Translations under genes and position numbers: made by a program | The notes under the pieces: generated by a model | Told to the model about the DNA's origin: nothing | The model's database searches: none | Seen by the model: the letters and a program-made list of their open reading frames with translations, nothing else | NCBI GenBank assembly: GCA_050186725.1 | Contig: JBFWYG010000010.1 | Coordinates: forward strand, 1 to 64,000 | Direction: 5' to 3' | Length of the DNA stretch: 64,000 nt | Source: JADJYF01 sp050186725 | Lineage (GTDB): Bacteria; Pseudomonadota; Gammaproteobacteria; Ga0077536 | In this document: in pieces, positions 49,532 through 57,114 of the stretch | How positions within the stretch are numbered: the stretch's first letter is position 1 | Layout: every line of letters starts with the position of its first letter

Positions 49532-50965
49532 TTAGGTACCCAGGCGGCGCATGGCCGACTGCGTGATGTAGTCCGAGATGAACTTGGTCGGCTCGATCTG
49601 ATCGTAGCCCGACTTCCAACCGCCCTGGCAGGTCTCCGACTGGCAGAAGCGCGTGACACGCTTCGACTGGATGTCGTGGGAGATAACCCAGTTCCAGCTC
49701 CACTCGGTACGACCGTCCGCCGCCTTGGTCACATGGCTGCCGTAATCCGGCACGCCAGGCTTGCCCTTGTCGACGTCGGTGTTGTAGTACGCGAAGCCCG
49801 GCTCGAACGACTTCCAGGTCTCACCGCGACGGTCGTAGGAGATCGCCTGCGGGTACTCCAGGTTACGCGCATCGAGGTAGATGCGGCGCTTCTGCAGCGG
49901 CGCGCGCGGGAAGCCGGTGGGCTCGCCCTCGAGCACGATGATTTCCGGAATGAGCGACTTGCCGACGTTGTAGTAGGTGGTGTTCTTCGGACCACCGACG
50001 GTCGGATGCTGCCAGTTCGGCTGGTCGGGACGCCAGTTGTAGTGCATCGCGCCCAGGAACGGGCCGCGGTGGACGATCTTCCAGTTGCCCCAGGTCAGCA
50101 TCGGGTCGCCAGCGGCCCACGCGTCGGAGAGGAACAGGTTGATACCGGCGACGAGCGGCTCGAAACGCTGGTTGGTCGGGAACCGGCGCACGCGCTTGAA
50201 CGCGGGCAGGTAGCCGTACAGTTCAGGGAACTTGGCCTGGTCGTAGTACCACTCGTTCATGAACGCGGTACCCTTGATGTCGTTCGGCGCGGTGAACCAG
50301 ACCGACTGGAAGCGAATCATGTCCTCGTGGCCGTCGAGGTAGGTCTTGCCGCCGTTCGAGTTCGGATTCACCAGACCCTGGGTCTGCTGCTGCGCCCACA
50401 CGAAGTGGTACTCGTACTGCACGTCACCTTCGGGATCCAACGCGTAGGTCGGAATGGCGAAGATGTCCTGGTCGTGACGGCCCCAGGACAGGGTCACGTT
50501 GGCGATGCACTCCTGGCCGGTCTGCGCATCCGGGAACGGATGGCCGCCGATCCACGGCTTGCCGTCCTTGGTGTACACGTTGCCGTCCGAGCCGAACTGC
50601 GCCTGGCCCCAGTTCTTCAGGGTGGCGTCGAGGTAGTAGGGCGGGAACTGGGCTTCGGTCTCGGTCTGGGTCGGCAGGATGAAGAAGGTACGGCCGTCCT
50701 GCGCGACTTCCTGGTAGACCATCGGGTCGAGCAGGTCCTGGACCAGTTCGACGTTGTCCTTGCTGATGACGTCACCGACCTTGATCTTGCCCTTGGTGTA
50801 GGCCTCGATGTTGGTCAGTTCTTCGGGATAAGCCTTGAAGCTGTCACCGGATTCGGCCATCAATGGCCACAGGGCGCTCAGGATGCCGGCGCTGCCGAAT
50901 CCCTTGGCCGTCTTCTCCATGAAGGCGCGACGGCTGTAGTCGTAGTCGTATTTTTGGATATGCAT
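49532..50965 (-). CDS. Tat-exported DUF1329 family protein
   Basis: 477 aa with AGGGGAA before ATG. The N-terminus has a twin-arginine signal (SRRAFMEK at residues 11-18, then a hydrophobic stretch to about 37), so the folded protein is exported to the periplasm. The rest matches DUF1329 (LolA/outer-membrane-lipoprotein-sorting-like), for example YPEELTNIEAYTKGKIKVGD (46-65) and DLLDPMVYQEVAQDGR. DUF1329 genes often accompany DUF1302, RND exporters and BVMO or hydrocarbon/steroid degradation genes. Codon use looks optimised and less GC-extreme than the neighbours, hinting at high expression. It is a single-gene unit ended by a strong terminator. Confidence 0.85.
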   Translation of the reverse strand: MHIQKYDYDYSRRAFMEKTAKGFGSAGILSALWPLMAESGDSFKAYPEELTNIEAYTKGKIKVGDVISKDNVELVQDLLDPMVYQEVAQDGRTFFILPTQTETEAQFPPYYLDATLKNWGQAQFGSDGNVYTKDGKPWIGGHPFPDAQTGQECIANVTLSWGRHDQDIFAIPTYALDPEGDVQYEYHFVWAQQQTQGLVNPNSNGGKTYLDGHEDMIRFQSVWFTAPNDIKGTAFMNEWYYDQAKFPELYGYLPAFKRVRRFPTNQRFEPLVAGINLFLSDAWAAGDPMLTWGNWKIVHRGPFLGAMHYNWRPDQPNWQHPTVGGPKNTTYYNVGKSLIPEIIVLEGEPTGFPRAPLQKRRIYLDARNLEYPQAISYDRRGETWKSFEPGFAYYNTDVDKGKPGVPDYGSHVTKAADGRTEWSWNWVISHDIQSKRVTRFCQSETCQGGWKSGYDQIEPTKFISDYITQSAMRRLGT

Positions 50966-51252
50966 TATTTCCCCTGCCTTTCCGAATGGAATGGGTAGAA
51001 CTGTCGGAGCGTGGGAACGCGCCCCACCCCGCAGCCAGCACCCCTTGCAACGATGCGCGGACGTATCGCCAGCCGCATAAGGTATCGCAGCCCACGGGTT
51101 CGTCCAAGACCTGGGGCGTGATGGGGACGTCCCGGGTTCGCCAGTAAGTCCCCCCGTCCGGGCGGGTGGTTCAAGCGCGGCCCGGCCGGCGCGGTCCCCG
51201 TCCGGGGTGAATCCTTTAATATGCGGCGAGCCGACCTTCGGAGCAGATTCTC

Positions 51253-51531
51253 ATGGTGACCGCGATCGTGCTCATCCAGACCCGCCACGGGCGCACCAAG
51301 GAGGTGGCCCAGGCGCTGGCCGACTTTCCCGAGATCTCCGAGGTCTACTCGGTGGGCGGCAGCTACGACGTGGTGGCCATCGTGCGCGTCAAGCAGAACG
51401 AGGACATCGCCGACATGGTCACCGAGCGCATGGTGGAGGTGGATGGCATCGAGCGCACCGAGACCATGATCGCCTTCAAGACCTACTCCCGGCACGACCT
51501 GGAGAGCGTGTTTTCGCTCGGCATCGAGTGA
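51253..51531 (+). CDS. Stand-alone Lrp/AsnC ligand-binding (RAM) domain protein
   Basis: 92 aa. The whole protein is an AsnC-type RAM domain (VTAIVLIQTRHGRTKEVAQAL, SVGGSYDVVAIVRVK, ERTETMIAFKTYS) without the N-terminal helix-turn-helix. Such SARD-type proteins bind amino acids or other small effectors and form ring oligomers, modulating Lrp-type regulators. It is 7 bp before the thioesterase gene, the first of a set of four co-directional genes. The 287 bp upstream (50966-51252) hold no gene; they should carry the promoters of this gene and of the divergent DUF1329 gene. Confidence 0.85.
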   Translation: MVTAIVLIQTRHGRTKEVAQALADFPEISEVYSVGGSYDVVAIVRVKQNEDIADMVTERMVEVDGIERTETMIAFKTYSRHDLESVFSLGIE

Positions 51532-51538
51532 GTCCCGC

Positions 51539-52009
51539 GTGGCGCTGACCTGGTGGCGACCCCACGCGGTGGTGTGGGGCGAGTGCGATCCTTTCGGCCT
51601 GGTCTACTACCCGCACATGCTGGCCTGGCTGAACGACGTCGAGCACGACCTGTGGCGCGCTTTGGGCCAGCCCATCGAGACCATGATCGCCCGCGACCGC
51701 ACCACCTTCGTGATGGGCGAGGTGGCTTTCCGCTTTACCGGGCCCATCCGCTACGGCGAGCCTGTGATGACCTTCCTGCGCCTGGACAATCTCGGTCGCA
51801 GCACGGTGCACTGGAGCACGCGAGTGGTCCACGGCGAGACCGCCGCCCCGGTATGCGAGGGCACCGCCACCCGGGTCTATGCGCGGGTGCAGGACGACGG
51901 CGGACTCAAGGCCGCGGCCATCGGGCCGGACCTGCGCGCCCTGCTCGCGACCACCCCGCGACCGCCGACGACCCTGCCGCCGCCGCTGGCGGCGGTGCTC
52001 GACTGGTGA
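51539..52009 (+). CDS. Acyl-CoA thioesterase (4HBT hot-dog family)
   Basis: 156 aa from GTG at 51539. The active-site segment WGECDPFGLVYYPHMLAWLND places the catalytic Asp17, as in 4-hydroxybenzoyl-CoA thioesterase, and residues MGEVAFRFTGPIRYGEPV complete the hot-dog core. It hydrolyses a CoA thioester in the cytoplasm. It lies 7 bp after the RAM-domain gene and 61 bp before the thiolase gene; together they suggest metabolism of an aromatic or branched acyl-CoA. Confidence 0.85.
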   Translation: MALTWWRPHAVVWGECDPFGLVYYPHMLAWLNDVEHDLWRALGQPIETMIARDRTTFVMGEVAFRFTGPIRYGEPVMTFLRLDNLGRSTVHWSTRVVHGETAAPVCEGTATRVYARVQDDGGLKAAAIGPDLRALLATTPRPPTTLPPPLAAVLDW

Positions 52010-52070
52010 GCCTCGTGCACCGACGACGCTATAGTCGCGTTCACCAGTCTCGAATCACGGACCGCCGGCC

Positions 52071-53276
52071 ATGACGCCCATCGCCATTCCCCACGGCGCC
52101 TACTGGTGCACGCCCTTCGCGCGCTGGCAGGGGAGTCTCGCCCACCTGCATAGCCTGGAGTTCGCCGCGCAGGTCGCGGCCGAGGCGCTCGCGGCGCGCG
52201 GCATTCCGCCCGCGGTGTTCGATTACGGCGTGCTGGGCATGACCGTGCCACAGCGCCACAGCTTCTACGGCATGCCCTGGGTGTGCGGGCGGCTCGGCGC
52301 GCCGCAGGTTGGTGGTCCGACCGTCATGCAGGCCTGCGCGACCAGCGCGCGGGTGCTGGTGCAGGCCGGCCAGGAAGTGGCCGGCGGCGGCGCGAGCTGC
52401 GTGCTGGCCCTGACCGCCGACCGCGTCTCCAACGGCCCTCATCTCTACTACCCGAACCCGCAGGGCGCGGGCGGTACAGGGGACAGCGAGGACTGGGTGC
52501 TGGGCAATTTCGAGCGCGACCCCTTGGCCGGCTGCAACATGCTGGCGACCGCCGAGAACTGCGCGCGCCGCTGGCAGGTGAGCCGCGAGGCGCAGCACGA
52601 CCTGGTGCTGCGACGGTACGCGCAATACCTCGAGGCGACCCGGCCCGACGTCGCGGGCAGGACGTTCCAGTCGCGCTACATGGTGACGCCGCTCGCGGTG
52701 CCCGATCAGCGCGGCCGGCGCGTCGTCACTACGCTCGAGGGCGACGAGGGCATCCACCCGACCACCGCCGAGGGCCTCGCGCGCCTCGCGCCGGTGCAGG
52801 CCGACGGCACCGTCACCTACGGCGCCCAGACCCATCCCGCCGACGGCAATGCCGGCATGGTGATCACGACCCCGGACCGGGCGCGCGAGCTGGCCCGCGA
52901 TCCTGGTGTGCGCATCGAACTCGTGGCGAGCGGCCAGGCGCGCACAGAACTGGCCTATATGCCGGCCGCGCCCATCGCCGCCGCGCGCCGCGCGCTCGAC
53001 GCGGCCGGCCTCGGCATCGCCGACCTCGCGGCGATCAAGTCGCACAATCCCTTCGCGGTGAACGACATCCTCTTCGCGCGCGAGACCGGCGCCCCGCTCG
53101 AGCGCATGAACAACTACGGCTGCTCGCTGATCTGGGGCCACCCGCAGGCGCCGACCGGCATGCGCGCCATCATCGAGCTCATCGAGGAACTGGTGATGCG
53201 CGGCGGCGGCCACGGTCTGTTCCACGGCTGCGCCGCCGGGGATACGGCGATGGCGGTGGTCGTTCGCGTGCACTGA
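52071..53276 (+). CDS. Thiolase family protein
   Basis: 401 aa from ATG at 52071. Thiolase fold with nucleophile Cys89 (VMQACATSAR), the His of SHNPFAVND (usually NEAFA), GHPQAPTG and the acid/base Cys387 in HGCAAGDTA. All three catalytic positions are filled, though GHP-QAPTG and GCAAGDT deviate from the classical GHPxGATG and GGG. It is closer to the lipid-transfer/SCP2-type or condensing thiolases than to FadA. It should cleave or form a beta-ketoacyl-CoA. No partner DUF35/OB-fold gene is adjacent; a CoxG-like gene follows after 6 bp. Confidence 0.83.
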   Translation: MTPIAIPHGAYWCTPFARWQGSLAHLHSLEFAAQVAAEALAARGIPPAVFDYGVLGMTVPQRHSFYGMPWVCGRLGAPQVGGPTVMQACATSARVLVQAGQEVAGGGASCVLALTADRVSNGPHLYYPNPQGAGGTGDSEDWVLGNFERDPLAGCNMLATAENCARRWQVSREAQHDLVLRRYAQYLEATRPDVAGRTFQSRYMVTPLAVPDQRGRRVVTTLEGDEGIHPTTAEGLARLAPVQADGTVTYGAQTHPADGNAGMVITTPDRARELARDPGVRIELVASGQARTELAYMPAAPIAAARRALDAAGLGIADLAAIKSHNPFAVNDILFARETGAPLERMNNYGCSLIWGHPQAPTGMRAIIELIEELVMRGGGHGLFHGCAAGDTAMAVVVRVH

Positions 53277-53282
53277 GCGGCG

Positions 53283-53750
53283 ATGGACGTCGAAGGCGAC
53301 ATCCACGTGCCGGCGCCGCCCGAGGTGGTGTGGGAACGGCTCATCGATCCGGCCGTTCTGCAGCGCTGCATTCCCGGCTGCACGCGCATGACGCGGCTCG
53401 CCGAACATCGCTTCGAGGCCGAGATCGAAGTGCGCTATGGCCCGGTACACGCGAGCTTCCTGACCGACATCACGCTCTCCGACGTGGTCGCCCCGGCGCA
53501 CTACGTGCTCTCCGGGCGCGGTCACGGCGGGCTGGCCGGGGTGGGCGAGGGCCGTGCCGAGGTGAGTCTCGACCCGGCGCCGGCCGGCACCGTGGTGCGT
53601 TATCGGGCCGCGCTCAGCGCCGCCGGCGCGTTGGGACGCATCGGCTCGCGCCTGCTCGGCGGCACCACACGGCGTCTCATCGACCGCTTCTTCGCGGCCT
53701 TCCTCGCGAGCTTCGACGAGGATCCGGTCAGCGCCGCAGATCGAGCGTGA
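53283..53750 (+). CDS. CoxG-like SRPBCC family protein
   Basis: 155 aa from ATG 6 bp after the thiolase stop. The start MDVEGDIHVPAPPEVVWERLIDPAVLQRCIPGC is the signature of CoxG/SRPBCC proteins, and GGLAGVGEGRAEVSLDPAPAGTVVRYRAALSAAGALGRIGSRLLGGTTRRLIDRFF follows at about 80-138. CoxG proteins bind quinones and help attach molybdo-flavo-hydroxylases to membranes in CO dehydrogenase. No CO dehydrogenase genes lie here. The last 23 nt overlap the 3' end of the convergent transglutaminase gene. Confidence 0.83.
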   Translation: MDVEGDIHVPAPPEVVWERLIDPAVLQRCIPGCTRMTRLAEHRFEAEIEVRYGPVHASFLTDITLSDVVAPAHYVLSGRGHGGLAGVGEGRAEVSLDPAPAGTVVRYRAALSAAGALGRIGSRLLGGTTRRLIDRFFAAFLASFDEDPVSAADRA

Positions 53751-56700
53751 AGGGCATGTCCGGCGAGATCTCCGGCGTCTGCCATTCGAACGGTCCCTGG
53801 CTGTGGCCCTGGCGCTCGAAGCGCGCCAGCCGTCGCGCCTCGGCTTCGCGCGCGTTGACCGGGTAGGTCTCGTAGCTCCGTCCGCCGGGGTGGGCGACGT
53901 GGTAACGGCAGCCGCCGATGGCGCGGCCGTTGGCGCGGTCGACGAGATCGAAGGTCAGCGGCCCGTGGGCGTGGATGGTGGGGTGCAGCGCCGAGGGCGG
54001 GTCCCAGGCCTTGAAGCGCACGCCGCCGACGAAGTTGCCCTCCACGCCGGTCGGCTGCATGGGCATGGGGCGACCGTTGCAGGCCACGCCGTAGCGCTCC
54101 GGCACGAAGCCCGTCACCTCCACCTGCAGCCGCTCCAGCGACGAATCGACGTAGCGCGCGGTGCCACCTGCGGCGCTCTCCTCGCCCAGCACGTGCCACG
54201 GTTCCAGCGCGGTGCGCAGCGTCAGTTCCATGCCGCGATGCGCGATGGAGCCGAAGCGCGGAAAGCGGAACTCGAAGAACGGCGCGTACCAGTCGCGCTC
54301 GAAGGCATAGCCGCGCTGGTTCAGTTCGTCGATGACCTCGCCGAAGTCCGACCACACGAACCACGGCAGCATGAAGCGATCGTGCAGCTGGGTGCTCCAG
54401 TGGATCAGGCGATGTTCGTAGGGCTGGTCCCAGAAGCTCGCGACGAGCGCGCGCAGCAGCAGCATCTGCGTGAGACTCATGCGCGCGTGGGGCGGCATCT
54501 CGAAGGCGCGGAACTCGAGCAGGCCACGGCGTCCGCCGGCATGGTCGGGCGAGTACAGCTTGTCTACGCAGAATTCCGAGCGATGGGTGTTGCCGGTGAG
54601 ATCGACCAGCTGGTTGCGCATCACGCGATCGACCACCCACGGCGCGACGTCCTCGCTGCCGCGTGGCAGCTGGGCGAGCGCGGTCTCGAGTTCATGCAGG
54701 CGATCGTCCCGCGCCTCGTCGACCCGCGGCGCCTGGCTGGTGGGGCCGATGAAGAGGCCGGAGAACAGGTAGGACAGCGAAGGATGGTTCTGCCAGTAGC
54801 GCACCAGGCTGCCGAGCAGGTGCGGGCGGCGCAGCAGCGGCGAGTCCGCCGGCGTCTCGCCGCCGAGCGTCACGTGGTTGCCGCCACCGGTGCCCGTGTG
54901 TCGGCCATCGAGCATGAACTTCTCGGTCGCGAGCCGCGCCTGGCGCGCTTCCTCGTAGAGCGTGGTGGTGGTCTCCTTGAGCCCGTCCCAGTTCGAGGCC
55001 GGATGGACATTGACCTCGATGACACCGGGGTCGGGCGTGATCTGCAGCAGTGACAGGCGCGGGTCGCGCGGCGGCTCGTAGCCCTCGATCACCACCGGCT
55101 GGCGGAGTTCTGCCGCGCAGGCCTCGACGGTGTGGATCAGCTCAACGTAGTCGGCCAGGCTCGTCACCGGCGGCAGGAACACGTGCAGCCGGCCGTCGCG
55201 CACTTCGGTGCAGAGCGCCGTGCGCACGATGGCGTCGGGGTCTTCCGGCCCGGCCGGCACCGCCACCTGCGCGCGCGGCGTTTCGTCGGCCGGCGCGCGC
55301 GGCGCGTTGCGATACCAGTGGCGTGGCATCAGCGGTTGGGGCGGCGCGAAGGGGTCCTGCGCGTGGGGCGCTTCGCGATCGATGTCGCCCACCGCCGGCA
55401 GTGAACTCATGGGCAGGCGGAGCCCCAGCGGCGAGTCGCCGGGGATCAGGAACAAGTACCCGCGCCGCAGCGGCCAGGCGCCGCTCTGCCAGCGGCCGTC
55501 CGAGCGCCTGGCGAGCGGTAGCACATAGCCTGCCGGGCGGTTCAGCGCGCCCTCGAACAGGCGCCGCAGGCGCGCGCGTTCCACCGGGCTCGCGAGCCTC
55601 GCGTCGCTCGGATCGATGTTGGTCGGCAGCGTGCCTTCCTTCCACAGGTAGTAGTAGGTGTCCTCGAAGGCGGTGTGCACGAACTTGTGATCGACGCCCA
55701 GACGTCGGCACAGCGACAGCGCGAAGCGCTGCTCGATGCCATGCATGAGCGGTCCGGGATTGCGCGCCAGGTTGGCGAGCAGCGCGGGGTCGTCCCACAG
55801 CGCCTCGCCGTCCTTGCGCCAGAAGATGGACAGCGCCCAGCGCGGCAGCTCTTCGCCGGGATACCACTTGCCGATGCCGTGATGCACGAGCCCGCCCGGC
55901 GCGTAGTGACGGTGCAGGCGCTCGAGCAGCAGCTCTGCCGCCTGGCGCTTGTTCGGGCCGTCGGCGTCCGTGGTCCACTCCGGGCTCTCGAAGTCGTCGA
56001 TGGAGACGAAGGTCGGCTCGCCGCCCATGGTGAGGCGCACGTCGCCGGCCGCGAGCGTGGCGTCGACCTGATGGCCGAGGTCGTCGATGCGCCGCCATTG
56101 CTCGTCACTGTAGGGCAGGGTGACGCGCGGGTCTTCCAGCACACGCGCGACGGTGTTGCTGTACTCGAACTCGACCTCGCACATCTCGGTCATGCCCTCG
56201 ACCGCCGCGGCGTGGCTGAAATGCGGCGTGGCGGCGAGCGGAATGTGGCCCTCGGCGGCGAACAGGCCCGAGGTCGGATCGAGACCCACCCAGCCGGCGC
56301 CCGGCAGGTAGATCTCGGCCCACGCGTGCAGGTCGCTGAAATCGGCCGTCGGGCCGGACGGGCCGTCCAGCGCCGGCACGTCGCTGGTCAGCTGCACCAG
56401 GTAGCCCGACACGAAGCGCGACGCGAGCCCCAGGTGCCGCGCGATCTGCACCAGCAGCCAGGCGCTGTCGCGGCACGAGCCGCGACCGAGATCCAGGGTC
56501 TGCTCGCAGCTCTGCACCCCGGGCTCGAGGCGCACGATGTAGTCGATGTCCTGTTGCAGGCGCTGGTTCAGCGCCACCAGGAAGTCGATGGTTGGCATCG
56601 GTTCGCGCGGCACCTCGGCCAGCCATTCGCGCAGCGCCGGGCCATCGTCGGTGATGGCCAGGTAGGGCGTGAGGTCGGTCGCGACCTCGGGCGCATACTG

Positions 56701-57012
56701 GAAAGGGCACTCCTGCGCGCTGTCCTCGAGAAAGAAGTCGAAGGGGTTGATCGCGACCATCTCGGCGATCACTTCGACGTCGATGGTCAGCGCGCGGGCC
56801 TTGTCCGGAAACACCAGCCGCGCGAGGTGATTGCTGTACGCATCCTGCTGCCAGTTGATGAAATGCTCGCCGGGCGAGATCTTGAGCGAGTAGGACTCGA
56901 TGCGCGTGCGGGTGTGGGGCGCCGGCTTGACCCGCAGGACATGGGGACCGAGGGCTACCGCGCGGTCGAAGCGGTAGGCGGTGTGATGGCGAATGGCAAC
57001 GCGGATGGTCAC
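53728..57012 (-). CDS. DUF2126 transglutaminase-like protein (Anbu-associated)
   Basis: 1094 aa from GTG at 57012 with AGGGAA upstream; the frame is open to 57216 but the extension is unlikely. An N-terminal beta-strand domain precedes a transglutaminase core with the full triad Cys180 (GRGSCRDSAW), His229 (DLHAWAEIYLPG) and Asp245 (LDPTSG). The remaining about 750 residues match DUF2126 (LTMGGEPTFVSIDDFESPEW, TGTGGGNHVTLGG, NQLVDLTGNTHRSEFCVDKL and LEFRAFEMPPHARM). The length matches family members of about 1,100 aa. It belongs to the gene set linked to Anbu and is divergent from the ATP-grasp gene 103 bp away. Confidence 0.9.
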   Translation of the reverse strand: MTIRVAIRHHTAYRFDRAVALGPHVLRVKPAPHTRTRIESYSLKISPGEHFINWQQDAYSNHLARLVFPDKARALTIDVEVIAEMVAINPFDFFLEDSAQECPFQYAPEVATDLTPYLAITDDGPALREWLAEVPREPMPTIDFLVALNQRLQQDIDYIVRLEPGVQSCEQTLDLGRGSCRDSAWLLVQIARHLGLASRFVSGYLVQLTSDVPALDGPSGPTADFSDLHAWAEIYLPGAGWVGLDPTSGLFAAEGHIPLAATPHFSHAAAVEGMTEMCEVEFEYSNTVARVLEDPRVTLPYSDEQWRRIDDLGHQVDATLAAGDVRLTMGGEPTFVSIDDFESPEWTTDADGPNKRQAAELLLERLHRHYAPGGLVHHGIGKWYPGEELPRWALSIFWRKDGEALWDDPALLANLARNPGPLMHGIEQRFALSLCRRLGVDHKFVHTAFEDTYYYLWKEGTLPTNIDPSDARLASPVERARLRRLFEGALNRPAGYVLPLARRSDGRWQSGAWPLRRGYLFLIPGDSPLGLRLPMSSLPAVGDIDREAPHAQDPFAPPQPLMPRHWYRNAPRAPADETPRAQVAVPAGPEDPDAIVRTALCTEVRDGRLHVFLPPVTSLADYVELIHTVEACAAELRQPVVIEGYEPPRDPRLSLLQITPDPGVIEVNVHPASNWDGLKETTTTLYEEARQARLATEKFMLDGRHTGTGGGNHVTLGGETPADSPLLRRPHLLGSLVRYWQNHPSLSYLFSGLFIGPTSQAPRVDEARDDRLHELETALAQLPRGSEDVAPWVVDRVMRNQLVDLTGNTHRSEFCVDKLYSPDHAGGRRGLLEFRAFEMPPHARMSLTQMLLLRALVASFWDQPYEHRLIHWSTQLHDRFMLPWFVWSDFGEVIDELNQRGYAFERDWYAPFFEFRFPRFGSIAHRGMELTLRTALEPWHVLGEESAAGGTARYVDSSLERLQVEVTGFVPERYGVACNGRPMPMQPTGVEGNFVGGVRFKAWDPPSALHPTIHAHGPLTFDLVDRANGRAIGGCRYHVAHPGGRSYETYPVNAREAEARRLARFERQGHSQGPFEWQTPEISPDMPFTLDLRR

Positions 57013-57086
57013 GGGGATGGTTTCCCTGCTGGTCGATGGAGCGCTCTGATCATGGGTCGATTTTCCCCACGAGCACCAGCTCAAAG

Positions 57087-57103
57087 TGGCATGAATCGTG
57101 CCA
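57087..57103. promoter_or_regulatory. Inverted repeat in divergent promoter region
   Basis: TGGCA-N7-TGCCA lies in the 102-bp region between the divergent transglutaminase and ATP-grasp genes, 11 nt before the ATP-grasp ATG. It has the form of a small regulator operator (T-N11-A also fits a LysR-type box). Only one copy; weak evidence. Confidence 0.3.
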
Positions 57104-57114
57104 ATGGCAGGATC

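Noticed and set aside
57086..57101. A sigma-54 promoter (GG-N10-GC form) before the ATP-grasp gene
   Set aside because: The -12 element would be only about 15 nt from the ATG, leaving almost no leader; the sequence is better described as a short inverted repeat.
55675..57114. An N-terminal extension of the ATP-grasp protein by about 480 residues
   Set aside because: The upstream open frame is antisense to the transglutaminase gene; the family N-terminus begins at the ATG at 57115.
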